Shown: positions 40,876 through 51,400 of the stretch, piece by piece
How the letters are laid out: each line of letters opens with the position of its first letter
Position numbering within the stretch: the stretch's first letter is position 1
Assembly (NCBI GenBank): GCA_019918135.1
Contig: WBZZ01005857.1
Coordinates: 1-64,000, forward strand
From: Paulinella micropora
Taxonomy: Eukaryota > Cercozoa > Imbricatea > Euglyphida > Paulinellidae
Direction of reading: 5' to 3'
Length of the DNA stretch: 64,000 bases
Notes under the pieces: model-generated
What the model was told of the DNA's origin: nothing
Seen by the model: the letters and a program-made list of their open reading frames with translations, nothing else
Database searches by the model: none
Program-made: the position numbers and the translations under genes

Positions 40876-41628
40876 CTAAAAAAAAGGCTCGGCGGTACCC
40901 CCCCCTGGGAGAGAGGGGAGAGCTAGGGTAGCCCAGAACTGCGCCTGGATCTGGTCCTGCTCAACCCCAGTTCCGCGGGCGTAGCACGCAGCCAGCCTGT
41001 CACGTGCCTTTAGATTTCCTTGGAGCGCAACCTGTGTATACCAGCGCACGGCCTCGCGTTCGTTCTGCTTCGCGCCTCGGCCCTCAGCCAGACAGATGGC
41101 CAGAGCCAAGGCCGCGTGTTCGTCCAACTGTTCGGCGGCTTCCGTGTACAACTCGACCGCTCGGGACTCGTCCTTAGCCACACCCGTGCCCAATTCGTAG
41201 CACAAGCCAAGCCTGCGCTGAGCCTCCGCGTCGCCCTGCTCTGCCGCGCGCGTATACCACTCGGCCGCTTGTGGCTTATCTCTTGACACGCCCACGCCCA
41301 ATTCGTAGCATAAGCCCAGCTCGCACTGGGCCCGGGCGTAGCCCTGCTCGGCCGCACGCGTGAGCCACTGAACCGCCAGGGCCCTGTCCCTGGACACTCC
41401 CGTGCCATGCTTGTAGCATAAGCCGAGCTCGCACTGGGCCTGGGCGTCGCCCTGCTCGGCCGCTTGGGTGTACCACTTGACAGCCTGTGCGTAGTCCTGT
41501 TTCACCCCCTCACCCTCACCGCTGCCAAGTGATTGTGCTGGACGCCGCGACGCTTGACCCCGACAAACTGCTTGATCGGCTGGGATACTGCGTCGGACAC
41601 TTGTTTGCTCGGTACACGGAAATCTCAT
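40876..41628 (-). CDS. Sel1-repeat protein, 250 aa
   Basis: The ATG at 41628 begins MRFPCTEQTSVRRSIPADQA. The first 40 residues look unrelated to the rest and cover the tail of a lost repeat (GEGVKQDYAQAVKW). Then come five 36-residue Sel1 repeats (for example YTQAAEQGDAQAQCELGLCY) and a short C-terminal segment (ATLALPSLPGGGTAEPFF). The missing front repeat suggests that the 5' end was replaced and the present start is secondary. The helical solenoid should be a protein-binding scaffold. The repeats have diverged more from each other than those of the gene at 5.4 kb, so this copy is older. A 65-bp hairpin element sits 11 bp upstream of the start and a long hairpin downstream. Confidence 0.85.
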   Translation of the reverse strand: MRFPCTEQTSVRRSIPADQAVCRGQASRRPAQSLGSGEGEGVKQDYAQAVKWYTQAAEQGDAQAQCELGLCYKHGTGVSRDRALAVQWLTRAAEQGYARAQCELGLCYELGVGVSRDKPQAAEWYTRAAEQGDAEAQRRLGLCYELGTGVAKDESRAVELYTEAAEQLDEHAALALAICLAEGRGAKQNEREAVRWYTQVALQGNLKARDRLAACYARGTGVEQDQIQAQFWATLALPSLPGGGTAEPFF

Positions 41629-41638
41629 TCACTGGAAC

Positions 41639-41703
41639 TGATATGGCCGAAACAGGCATTAGCAAGTGGCATTTCGGCACCAGCGCCTTTATTGGCCATA
41701 TCA
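41639..41703. mobile_element. 65-bp hairpin element with TGATATGGCC ends
   Basis: The ends TGATATGGCC and GGCCATATCA are perfect 10-bp inverted repeats, and the inner bases pair further. It lies directly before the Sel1 start codon, so it is in or near that gene's promoter. A partial extra end (AGCCATATCACC) follows at about 41714. Confidence 0.7.
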
Positions 41704-41912
41704 CCTCTTATATTTCAGCCATATCACCACATACATAAGGGGGGAGGTCTCGCCCTCTCCTTTCTTTCGCTTATTATGGCTACAGACGATTCCCGGCAGT
41801 GCTACAAGGGGCATTTAGGCACAAATGTCTTTTCTAGCGCTAAACTAGTAGCTGGTGCAGCTCGATAGCTTGCGCCAGACGCTCGGTTCCGGCGTTGGTG
41901 ACCCCCCCAGCC

Positions 41913-42952
41913 CTACCCAAGTTTCAGCGACCTCAGGTCCGCTAGCTGTTCTAAGTGGAGAAGCCCGTCGTCAGTCACCTCCTGACAAAGCTCGCACAGT
42001 TTTGTGAACCGCGCCAGGTCCTTCAGTGTATGGTCGTGGATGCTCACGTTGAGTAGCTGCAACCAGTAGTCACTCAGGTACCGGCGTCGACGAGTTCTAA
42101 GTGCGTGAGCCCTGCCGGCAGCCCGTAGGGGTCCGTGAGGTAGTCGAGATCGCGACACTTCAGGCGCAAGAGCTTCGGCAGAGCGTCCAGCTTGGTTGGG
42201 GAGACCCGCAGGAGGCCGCAATGCGAAACTTCGAGCTCTTCCAGCTCTGGCACCGCGCGGCAGAGCTGGTCGAGAGAGTTGCGGGTGACGCCCTGCAAGT
42301 GGCGCAGGCGGAGCCCCGGCGCAAGTTGCAGCAGCCTCGTAAACCCAACCGCGCCGCAACGGCGCAGGGCCAGCCGCCGCAAAGAGGTCGGTAGGCGGGA
42401 CACCTTGTATCCAAACAAGCAGTAACAGCGTCTCAGCTCGAGCGTGTGGACCGAGGCGGGCAACTGGGACAGGATTTCGTCGTCCAGCTGTCCCCGCTGG
42501 ATACAAACTACTGACAAAGACGGATTCCCGCCAATCAGTGCCCGGAGCTTGTCTCTGGTTAAGTAGTCGCCGCTGGCTCGCAGTCGTTGGGGCCTAAGCT
42601 TGCTAAGCAAATCGTTCGGGGACGCGCTGATTTTGGTGTCGGCCGCCAGGGCCAGCGAGCAGCAGAACCCTCCGGCCGCGAGAAAAGCGCGCCCCGCCGG
42701 CGAAGACAGGAATCGGCAATGGCTGCGCAGTCTGAGATCGAGCTCCAGTACCTGACGCAGGCTCTGCCAAAAATGTCGCTTTTGGAGGACAGAGGCCCAG
42801 AGTTTGCAAGCTTTGGACGCTGTGTGCAGACTCGTGGGTTCGCTCAGAAAGGCCAGCACGACAGACCACAGCGTCGTCGGATCAGCAGCCAGCCACGAGG
42901 GACCCGCTGCGCGCAGGCACAACCGCTTTCGGCGAGATTCGGTGTCTGACAT
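41913..42952 (-). CDS. F-box/LRR protein, reading interrupted near the 3' end
   Basis: The ATG at 42952 begins MSDTESRRKRLCLRAAGPSW. Residues 25-65 match an F-box (LWSVVLAFLSEPTSLHTASK, then LWASVLQKRHFW), which binds Skp1 in SCF ubiquitin ligases. From residue 125 leucine-rich repeats follow (LSQLPASVHTLELRRCYCLF; LPTSLRRLALRRCGAVGFTR; VPELEELEVSHCGLL; LPKLLRLKCRDLDYL; GLPAGLTHLELVDAG), which would recruit a substrate. The first frame ends at 42074. LRR-like sequence goes on in a second frame to 41913 (FTKLCELCQEVTDDGLLHLE), so the gene has about one interruption. F-box proteins are frequent in giant viruses and act with host cullin ligases. It is divergent from the gene at 43.2 kb across 236 bp that hold a (CT)n run and G/C tracts. 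Confidence 0.8.
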
Positions 42953-43188
42953 GCTGGGGGAAATAAGAGAGAGGGGGTTGGTGCGACCATCAGTTCACTT
43001 TATACTGGCACTGTCTCTCTTTCTCTCTCTCTCTCTCTCTCGTACAATTAGGGGGGGGGGGGCAAGGGGGGGGGAGGCCCTCCCCCCCCCCCGAGGTAAA
43101 AGGGGGGGGGGCAAGAGAAGAGCTCTAGCTTTTTTTTATTTTCTTGGTTGTCTGTGATTGATTAAAAGGAAAAGATCTTCTTTCTTAA

Positions 43189-44487
43189 ATGGACCCTGAA
43201 GCCTGGTGTCAAGCCCACTATAAAACAACAAATGAATTAATAACGCCGGAAGAAATTGTCAAGGCTGTACAAAAGACAAATCCTCATCTTGAAACGGTCC
43301 TGCAGTCGTCGTCCTGGCAGATATTTGGGCTGCAAGAAGCCCCATCAACAGCGGTCAAGCCCGAGCGGAGCCGCCACTGTTTGGTTTGGTATCGATCAGC
43401 GAATGACGATTTCTGGAACAGACTGAATTTTCTGGTAGCTTTGATTGCTTTCTGGAAAGTTGGCGAGTATAAAGCTATAGAGTCCCTAAAGTGGGACTCT
43501 ATTCGTTGCGTGGGCCTACAGACAAAAACCTGTTCTAGGCACCCTAGCAGCAGACGCCTCAAAGCAAACATCGCGTTTGTTATGGGTAAGCAACGTATGG
43601 TAGCCTATTTTAAATACATGGCGCAGACGCAGATCCCTAGGATCGTAAGTGTGTATACCAATACCGGCCTGGCTGCTTTGCCCGCCCAAGATTCGCACGC
43701 TATCCCTTACGCCATGAATTTAGTTCTACAGGGCCTTACTGAATGTCTTACCAGGCCAGAGCTGTATGCAGACGTCGTCAAGGGAAAAGAGGCAGCTGAC
43801 TGCCACCATGTGATGGCGAAAGTAATAGATCCAGTCCTTAAAAAGCTAATGGAAAAGTACGAGCCCGGGGCAGCGCACGGCGAGCTGGACGTGATCTTGT
43901 CAAACCCTCTCGGAAGGCGTATTCGATTAACTGAAGTTGTGTTCGAATCAGTAGCGCTGTGTTTTGTACGGATGGTAGAGCACAACTGCAACTTCTTGCT
44001 GTTCCGAGTGGGAAAAGAGCAGCGTCTTATGCAAATATCCTCGTACGGCAGTTTCTATGGGGTGGTCGGTTGTATGCTCGGGGACGAGGAGGACGTTACG
44101 GACGGGGATCCGTCCAATCCTCTCTTTGCAAAAACCATGGAGTACATAAAAAACAATTGCAAAGGGCGCTGGTGGACCACAACAGAAACGGAAGCTTTCC
44201 TTAATGACTGCGCGACCTATGCCAAATTCGTTATAACTCATAACGAAGATAAAGTAGACCGCGAACTATGGAGCAAACAGCTGCGTTTTGCCAAAGAATT
44301 CAGCGAAAAATACTTTGGGGTTGCGTTGGACCACCTCGGGCAGAATCCCAAGAAGTTGTATGAGGACTGGTCTGGCGTGACCTGTAGTTTTATATCCGAC
44401 TGGCGGCTCTTGCATCCGTCTTTCTTGATTGGAGTTGCGAGAGAGCAACAGCGACGACAAGAACAAGAGAAAAAGGACTTAAGCTAA
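43189..44487 (+). CDS. Hypothetical 432-aa protein
   Basis: The ATG at 43189 (MDPEAWCQAHYKTTNELI) follows an AT-rich leader (GATTAAAAGGAAAAGATC). The frame is uninterrupted, with even codon use and lower GC than its neighbours. Features seen: a Trp/Phe-rich N-terminal half (SSWQIFGLQEAP, FWNRLNFLVALIAFWKVGEY), a hydrophobic helix near residues 79-92 that could be membrane-associated but is short, and a basic Gln/Lys/Glu coiled-coil end (REQQRRQEQEKKDLS). I find no catalytic motif, zinc cluster or signal peptide and do not recognise the family. A strong hairpin 54 bp after the stop suggests a defined transcript end. It is the best preserved unassigned gene in the window. Confidence 0.85.
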   Translation: MDPEAWCQAHYKTTNELITPEEIVKAVQKTNPHLETVLQSSSWQIFGLQEAPSTAVKPERSRHCLVWYRSANDDFWNRLNFLVALIAFWKVGEYKAIESLKWDSIRCVGLQTKTCSRHPSSRRLKANIAFVMGKQRMVAYFKYMAQTQIPRIVSVYTNTGLAALPAQDSHAIPYAMNLVLQGLTECLTRPELYADVVKGKEAADCHHVMAKVIDPVLKKLMEKYEPGAAHGELDVILSNPLGRRIRLTEVVFESVALCFVRMVEHNCNFLLFRVGKEQRLMQISSYGSFYGVVGCMLGDEEDVTDGDPSNPLFAKTMEYIKNNCKGRWWTTTETEAFLNDCATYAKFVITHNEDKVDRELWSKQLRFAKEFSEKYFGVALDHLGQNPKKLYEDWSGVTCSFISDWRLLHPSFLIGVAREQQRRQEQEKKDLS

Positions 44488-44540
44488 AATGATCCGGCGG
44501 CTCCCGCTCCTTGTACACTTTTCTTTACTGTTATTGAAAG

Positions 44541-44601
44541 GCAGGACAACAAGACAGCAGAGCCTGTCAGAGAAAGTAGCCATATTGTCTTGTTGTCCTG
44601 C
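44541..44601 (+). terminator. Hairpin downstream of the 432-aa gene
   Basis: GCAGGACAACAAGACA (44541-44556) pairs perfectly with TGTCTTGTTGTCCTGC (44586-44601) around a 29-nt loop. It begins 54 bp past the stop codon, and ATTAAA follows it. It has the same build as the hairpin after the Sel1 gene (40701-40774). Confidence 0.65.
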
Positions 44602-44661
44602 ATTAAATCAGCGGAATCTTTGCTCAATCGGATCGGATGTCCTTTGTTTTAGTTTGACTGA

Positions 44662-44678
44662 CTATCTATCTATCTATC
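44662..44678 (+). repeat. (CTAT)n microsatellite
   Basis: About four CTAT units, beside the start of the LRR remnant. Confidence 0.7.
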
Positions 44679-45110
44679 AGCATCCGGAAGAAGAATACGA
44701 ATCTCTGAGTCGTCGACTTGCCAACGAGCGGGCAGGACCTCCCCCCACTCCGTCGCAGGGCATCTGTCCAAGCGCGATCTGGCAGTGTGCGCGCTCAGCC
44801 TGTCGGGCAGCTGGATTTTTCCGAGCTTGGAACAAGCGGCTATCTCGACGGATATGACGCCTAGCTGCGCGTGTTTGAATTGGGCAGGAAATTCTAGCTC
44901 CACTAGCTTGGCTCAGCGGTCGACTTCTGCAAAGTACAAGCAGTGCTTGACACAAACACCCCCCAACCTTACGCGCCGGAGCTCCTGTAACTCTTTGCAA
45001 ATTAGACTACAAGAGTCTAGCGACTTGCCTCCGAGATCTACTTCCGTTTCTTGCACGCCGCCCCTGAACACCATAACTTCTAGGTTTGTTAGCGGCACGC
45101 TCACGTTCCC
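44670..45110 (-). pseudogene. LRR-gene remnant
   Basis: The minus-strand reading NVSVPLTNLEVMVFRGG, then CKELQELRRVRLGGVCVKH, then ELEFPAQFKHAQLGVISVEI and CSKLGKIQLPDRL, shows leucine-rich repeats in two frames (about one interruption). The upstream side ends where the R6 arm begins (CACGCGCAAACAAGGGACGA at 45126). There is no start codon or F-box, so the front half is missing. Confidence 0.65.
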
Positions 45111-47306
45111 TGCCTCTTCCCTCTGCACGCGCAAACAAGGGACGAGGGCGAGAGGGGGATAGCAGGGGACAGGGGGAAAAGAGGGACGAGAGGGGGGACG
45201 GGTGGAAGCACATCCCGCCCCTTCTTCCTCCCTTCCTTTTCCTCCCTCCCCCTTTCTTTCTCCCCCCCATCTGTTCCCTCTGTTGCCGGGCCAAATTCTT
45301 TTTCCTTTTTTCATATTATTCTGACCTTGCGCACGGTGGCCGAGCTATGGCACGGACAGGACGCCGTCGGGGTAAGTGAGGGGCTCTTGTCCTCCCGGCA
45401 CATTGACCACCGCCCATCCATTCGCCGCAGGGTCGTGGTGGAGCACGGTACTCCGCTTCTAGTTTTCAGTGCCCCAAGTGTACGACCGTCGAGCTTTAAT
45501 TCAGCGTCAATTCTCTCCATCTCCTAATTTCTCAGTGTCAAGTGTAAGACTTTGTCGAGTTTTAATCCAGCGTGATTTTTCTTGCACTTTCTTGGCGCCC
45601 CACTGAGCCCGGAGGGGCTCAAGGAGCAAGGGAGGGGAAGGGGGAAGGGTGAATGGCGCAGAAGTTACAAACAAAATAAATACATGCAACGCCTCCATTA
45701 ATCCCATCTATGCCGGGCGCCTTCCCCCCTTTCCTCTTACTGACGGGGGGGTGGGAAGATAGATTAATCCTCCCCGGCCCCTTCCCTTCCTCTCTTGGTT
45801 TTCAGTGCCAAGATGACAACTTTATCATGGATTTTTTTTATTTCTTTTTGTGCAGCGGCAAAGCGCGCCCCTGCCCTCCCTCTCCCGCTCCCGCTCCCGA
45901 TTCTCAGACGGGGGACTAGACAATTCGTGCTCTCCCCTCCCCCCCTCCCCTACCTCTTCTTCTTTCCCCTCTCTACTCTCTTCCATCCCCCCCTGAGCCC
46001 GGGGGGCTCAAGGAGCAGGGGGCAGAATTGCAATAAAAACTAAGAGGATTCAACTAAGCCCATGGCGGGGGGGGGGGGCACTCCCCCCCCCTGTATGCTC
46101 AAATCCTTTCTGCCACCCTTCCCCCTTCCCTCCCCGGAGCCCAGGGGGCTCAAGGAGCAGAGGAGAGGGGGGGGGGGGAAGGGCGCAGAAGCTGCAAAAG
46201 AAATAAATACATGCAACGCCTCCACTAACCCCCTCCCCTCTTTTCATATTCCCGCGGATCTTGCGCACGGTGGCCGAGCAATGACACGGACAGGACGCCG
46301 TCGGGGTAAGTGAGGGGCTCTTGTCCTCCTAGCACATTGACCACCGCCCATCCATTCGCCGCAGGGTCGTGCTGGAGCACGGTGCTCTGCTCCTAGTTTT
46401 CAGTGCCCAAATGTACGACCGCAGAGTGGGCCGGATGCTACGGCAGCCTGAGGGTGCCGTTGCAAGTTTCAAGTGTAATGCCTTGTCGAGGTTTAATTCA
46501 GCGTCAATTCTCTCCATCTCCCAATTCTCAGTGTCAAGTGTAAGACTTTGTCGAGTTTTAATTTAGCGTGGACTTTTCTTGCACTGGAGTAGGCGCCCCA
46601 CTCCCCCCTATCCCTTCCCTCTCCCACTCCCTGTTCTCAGACGGGGGACTAAGACAATTCGTGCTCTCCCCCCCCCCTGCCTCTTTCTTCTCTCCCCTCT
46701 ACCCCTTCCCACCCCCCCTCCCCCAGGGGGAGGGGGGAAGACAGATTGATCCTCCTCGGCCCCTTCCTCTCTTGGTTTTCAGTGCCGAAGATTACAACTT
46801 TGTCAAGTATTTCTTTTTTCGCGTGATTTTTTTTACACCGGCGAAGCGCCCCTCCCTATACACGTTCTCAGTGCCAAGATTGAAATCCTGTCAGTAAATT
46901 TTGTTATTAAATTTTCTTGTACACCGGCGAAGCGCGCCCCTGCCCTCCCTCTCCCGCTCCCGCTCCCTATTCTCAGACAGTGGACTAAGACAATTCGTGC
47001 TTCCTCCTTCCCTGCCTCTTCCCTCTGCACGCGCAAACAAGGGACGACGGGGAGAGGGGACAGGGGAAAGAGGGGCGAGAGGGAAGACGGGGGGAAGCAC
47101 ATCCCGCCCCCTTCTTTTCCCCCCGTCTGTTCCCTTTGTTGTCGGGCAAAAAAAATTTCTTTCTTCTTTTCATATTCCCGCGGATCTTGCGCACGGTGGC
47201 CGAGCCATGGCACGGACAGGACGCCGTCGGGGGTAGTGAGGCCCTTGTCCTCATAGCACATTGACCACCGCCCATCCATCCGCCGCAGGGTTGTGCTGGA
47301 GCACGG

Positions 47307-48482
47307 TGCGCAAGGGAAGGGGGGAGGGTGAATGGTGCAGAAGCTACAAACAAAATAAATACATGCAACGCCTCCGCTAACCCCCCTCCCCCCCCACCCT
47401 ATGCCGGGCGCCTTTCCTTCTTCCCTCCCGATTCGCAGACAGTGAGGGGGGGGGCGGGGGAGAAGCACATCCCGCCCCCTTCTTTTCCCCTCCCCCCCCC
47501 CCCCTTCTTCCCTTCCCTTGTCTGTTCCCATTGTTGTCAAGCAAAAATTTTTTTTTTCCTCTTTTCATATTTCCGCGGATCTTGCGCACGGTGGTCGAGC
47601 CATGGAACGGACGGGACGCCGTCGTCGGGGTAGTGAGGCCCTTGTCCTCCTGGCACATTGACCACCGCCCATCCATCAGCCGCAGGGTCGTGCTGGAGCA
47701 CGGTGCTACGCTCCTTGTCTTCAGTGCCCAAGTGTACGACCGTCGAGCTTTAATTCAGCGTCAATTCTCTCCATCTCCTAATTCTCAGTGTCAAGTGTAA
47801 GACTTTGTCGAGTTTTAATTTAGCGTGGACTTTTCTTGCACTGGAGTAGGCGCCCCACTCCCCCTGTCATTTCCCTTTCCCTCCCCCTCTCTTGGTTCTC
47901 AGTGCCAAGATTAAGACTTTGTCAGGGATCTTTTTATTTTTTTTGTACACCGGCAAAGCGCGCCCCTGCCCTCCCTTCTCCGGCTCCCGCCCCCGATTCT
48001 CAAACAATGAGAAGGGACCGGGGGGGGGGGGGGAAAGCACATCCGGCCCCCTTCTTCTCTTCTTCCTCTTCCCCCTTCTTCTTTCTCCCGTCTGTCCCCT
48101 TTGTTGTTGGGTAAAAAATCTGTTTTTCCTCTTTTCATATTCCCGCGGATCTTGCGCACGGTGGCCGAGCTATGGCACGGACAGGACGCCGTCGGGGGTA
48201 AGTGAGGGCTCTTGTCCTCCTAGCACATTGACCACCGCCCATCCATTCGCCGCAAGGTCGCGCTGGAGCACGGTGCTCCGCTCCTAGTTTTCAGTGCTAA
48301 CGTGTACGACAGTCGAGTGGGCCGGATGCTGCGGCAGCTTGAGGGTGCCGTTGCAAGTGTCAAGTGTAAGACTTTGTCGAGCTTTAATTCAGCGTAAATT
48401 ACATTTTCTTGGCGCGCCCCTGCTCCTCCCCTTCCCACTGCCACTCCCGACAATTCGTGCTTCCTCCTTCCCTGCCTCTTCC
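47307..48482 (+). repeat. Higher-order block, short version
   Basis: It has the same order as at 32876 (R7, R1, A module with GGAGTAGGCGCCCC, B module, R1, GGATGCTGCGGCAGC module, TACATTTTCTTGGCGCG, GACAATTCGTGCTTCC) but stops before the second R1 and R5, where it switches to other repeat sequence. Confidence 0.65.
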
Positions 48483-51400
48483 GAGGACGAGAGAGGGATA
48501 GCAGGGGACAGGGGGGGAAAGAGAGAGGGGGGACGTGGGGAAGCACGTCCCGCCCCCTTCTTCCTCCCTTTCTTCTCCTCCCTCCCCCTTTCTTCCCCCC
48601 TCTCCGTCTGTTCCCTTTGTTGTCGGGCCAAATTCTTTTTCCTCTTTTCATATTCCCGCGGATCTTGCGCACGGTGGCCGAGCCATGGCACAGACAGGAC
48701 GCCGTCGGGGTAAGTGAGGGGCTCTTGTCCTCCTGGCACATTGACTACCGCCCATCCATTCGCCGCAGGGTCGTGCTTGGGGCACGGTGCCAGCAGCTAG
48801 TTTACAGTGCCCAAGTGTAAGATCGTAGAGCTTTAATTCGTCGTATTCTTTTTCGTACTCTCTTGGCGCCCCCCTCCTCCCCCCTCCTCTTTACATTTGT
48901 CTTGTGTCTCCCCTCCCTATACCCCTGAGCCTGGGGCTCAAGGAGCAGGGGGAGAGGGGGAGGGGAAGGGCGCAGAATCTGCAAACACTGACCCTCTCCC
49001 CCATGCCGAGCGCCCTCCTCCTTCATTCTTACCGACGGGGGGGAGGGAGGAAGACAGATTGATCCTCCCCGGCCCTTCCTCTCTTTGGTTTTCAGTGATG
49101 AAGATTAAAACTTTGTCAAGTATTTCTTTTTTCGCGTGATTTTCTTTACACCGGCGAAGCGCCCCTCCCTATACACGTTCAGTGCCAAGATTGAAATCTT
49201 GTCAGTAAATTTTTTTCGCGTGATTTTTTTTGTACACCGGCAAGCGCGCCCCTACCCTCCCTCCCCCGGAGGGCGCAGAAGCTACAAACAAAATAAATAC
49301 ATGCAACGCCTCCACTAATCCCCCGGCCCCTCCCTCTCCCGCTCCCGCTCCCGATTCTCAGACAGTGGACTAAGACAATTAGTGCTTCCTCCTTCCCTGC
49401 CTCTTCCCTCTGCATGCGCAAACAAGGGACGAGGGGGAGAAAAAATAGCAGGGGACAGGGGGAAAAGAGGGGCGAGAGGGGAGACGGGGGAGGGGAAAGC
49501 ACATCTCGCCCCCTTCTTCCTCCCTTCCTTGTCTTCCCTCCCCCTTTCTTCCTCCCCCCGTCTGTTCCCTTTGTTGTCGGGCCAAATTTTCTTTCCTTTT
49601 TTCATATTCCCGCGGATCTTGCGCACGGTGGCCGAGCCATGGCACGGACAGGACGCCGTCGGGGGTAGTGAGGCTGTTGTCCTACTAGCACATTGACCAC
49701 CGCCCATCCATCCGCCGCAGGGTCGTGCTGGATCACGGTGCCAGCAGCTAGTTTTCAGTGCCCAAGTGTACGACCGTCGAGCTTTAACTCAGCGTCGATT
49801 CTCTCCATCTCCCGCCCCTGATTCTCAGACAGTGAGAAGGGACCGGGGGGGAAGCACATCCGGCCCCCTTCTTCCCCCCTTCCTCTTTCCCTCGTCTGTT
49901 CCCTTTGTTGTTGGGCAAAAAAAACTTTTTTTCCTCTTGTCATATTCCCACGGATCTTGCGCACGGTGGCCGAGCCATGGCACGGGCAGGACGCCGTCGG
50001 GGTAAGTGAGGGCTCTTGTCCTCCTAGCACATTGACCACCGCCCATCCATTCGCCGCAAGGTCGCGCTGGAGCACGGTGCTCCGCTCCTAGTTTTCAGTG
50101 CCAACGTGTACGACAGTCGAGTGGGCCGGATGCTGCGGCAGCTTGAGGGTGCCGTTGCAAGTGTCAAGTGTAAGACTTTGTCGAGCTTTAATTCAGCGTT
50201 AAATTACATTTTCTTGGCGCGCCCCTGCTCCTCCCCTTCCCACTGCCACCCCCGACAATTTGTGCTTCCTCCTTCCCTGCCTCTTCTTTCTGCAAGATCT
50301 GCAGAAATATCTGCGGGAATATGACAAGTGGAAAGGAAAATCTTTTTTGGAACGCGTTTGCACGCGCTCTGAGGAGGGACGAGGGGAGGGGGATAGCAGG
50401 GGACAAGGGGAAAAGGAGGGGGGAGGGGAAGGAGCATTTTCCCTCCCTTCCTCCCTGTCCTTTGTCTTCCCCCCCGTTTGTTTCCTTTGTTGTCGGGCAA
50501 AGATTTTTTTTCCTCTTTTCATATTCCCGCGGATCTTGCGCACGGTGGCCGAGCCATGGCACGGACAGGATGCCGTCGGGGTAGTGAGGCCTTTGTCCTC
50601 CTATCACATTGACCACCGCCCATTCATTCGCCGCAGGGTCGTGCTGGAGCACGGTGCCCTGCTCCTAGTTTTCAGTGCCCAAATGTAAGACCGTCGAGCT
50701 TTAATTCAGCGCATTCCTTTTCGCATTCTCTTGGCGCCCCTACCCTCCCCCTTCCCTCCCGCTCCCATTCGGTGGGCTCCAAAAAAAGTTTACTTATTTT
50801 TGCCCCCCGCTCTGATGAGGGAGGGGAGATGTGCCGCGTGCTGCCCTTTCTCTCTCCCAGCTGCCTGCCGGTCTCTGGGGGGTTTGCCTTCCTAGATTTC
50901 AATCCAATCCGGAATGGCTTCAATAAGCTCCTTTGCTAATTTAATTCATTTCAGTATTCTTTTTCGCTTAGACCGTCGAGCTTTGATTCAACGTATTCTT
51001 TTTCGCACTCTCTTCGCGCGCGCGAACGGAGCACAAACGGTACCGGCTACGGTTCTAACATAACCTACCGCAGCAACATAACATGATGCTGCGGCAGCCT
51101 GAGGGTGCCGTTGCAAGTGTCAAGTGTAATGCCTTGTCGAGTTTTAATTCAGCGTGATTTTTCTTGCACTTTATTGGCGCCCCCTGCCTCTTCCTCTCTC
51201 CCCTGAGCCCAGGGGGCATGGCGCAGAAGCTACAAAACAAAATAAATACACGCAACGCCTCTACTAACCCCCTATGCCGGGCGCCTTCCCCCCTTTCCTC
51301 TTACTGACGGGGGGAAAAGATATATTAATCCTCCCCTGCCCCTTTCTCTCTTAGTTTTCAGTGCCAAGACTACAACTTTGTCATGGATTTTTTTAGATTT

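Noticed and set aside
42980-43110. (CT)n and G/C tracts as a special promoter for the F-box and 432-aa genes
   Set aside because: Such tracts are everywhere in the window, so proximity alone is not evidence.
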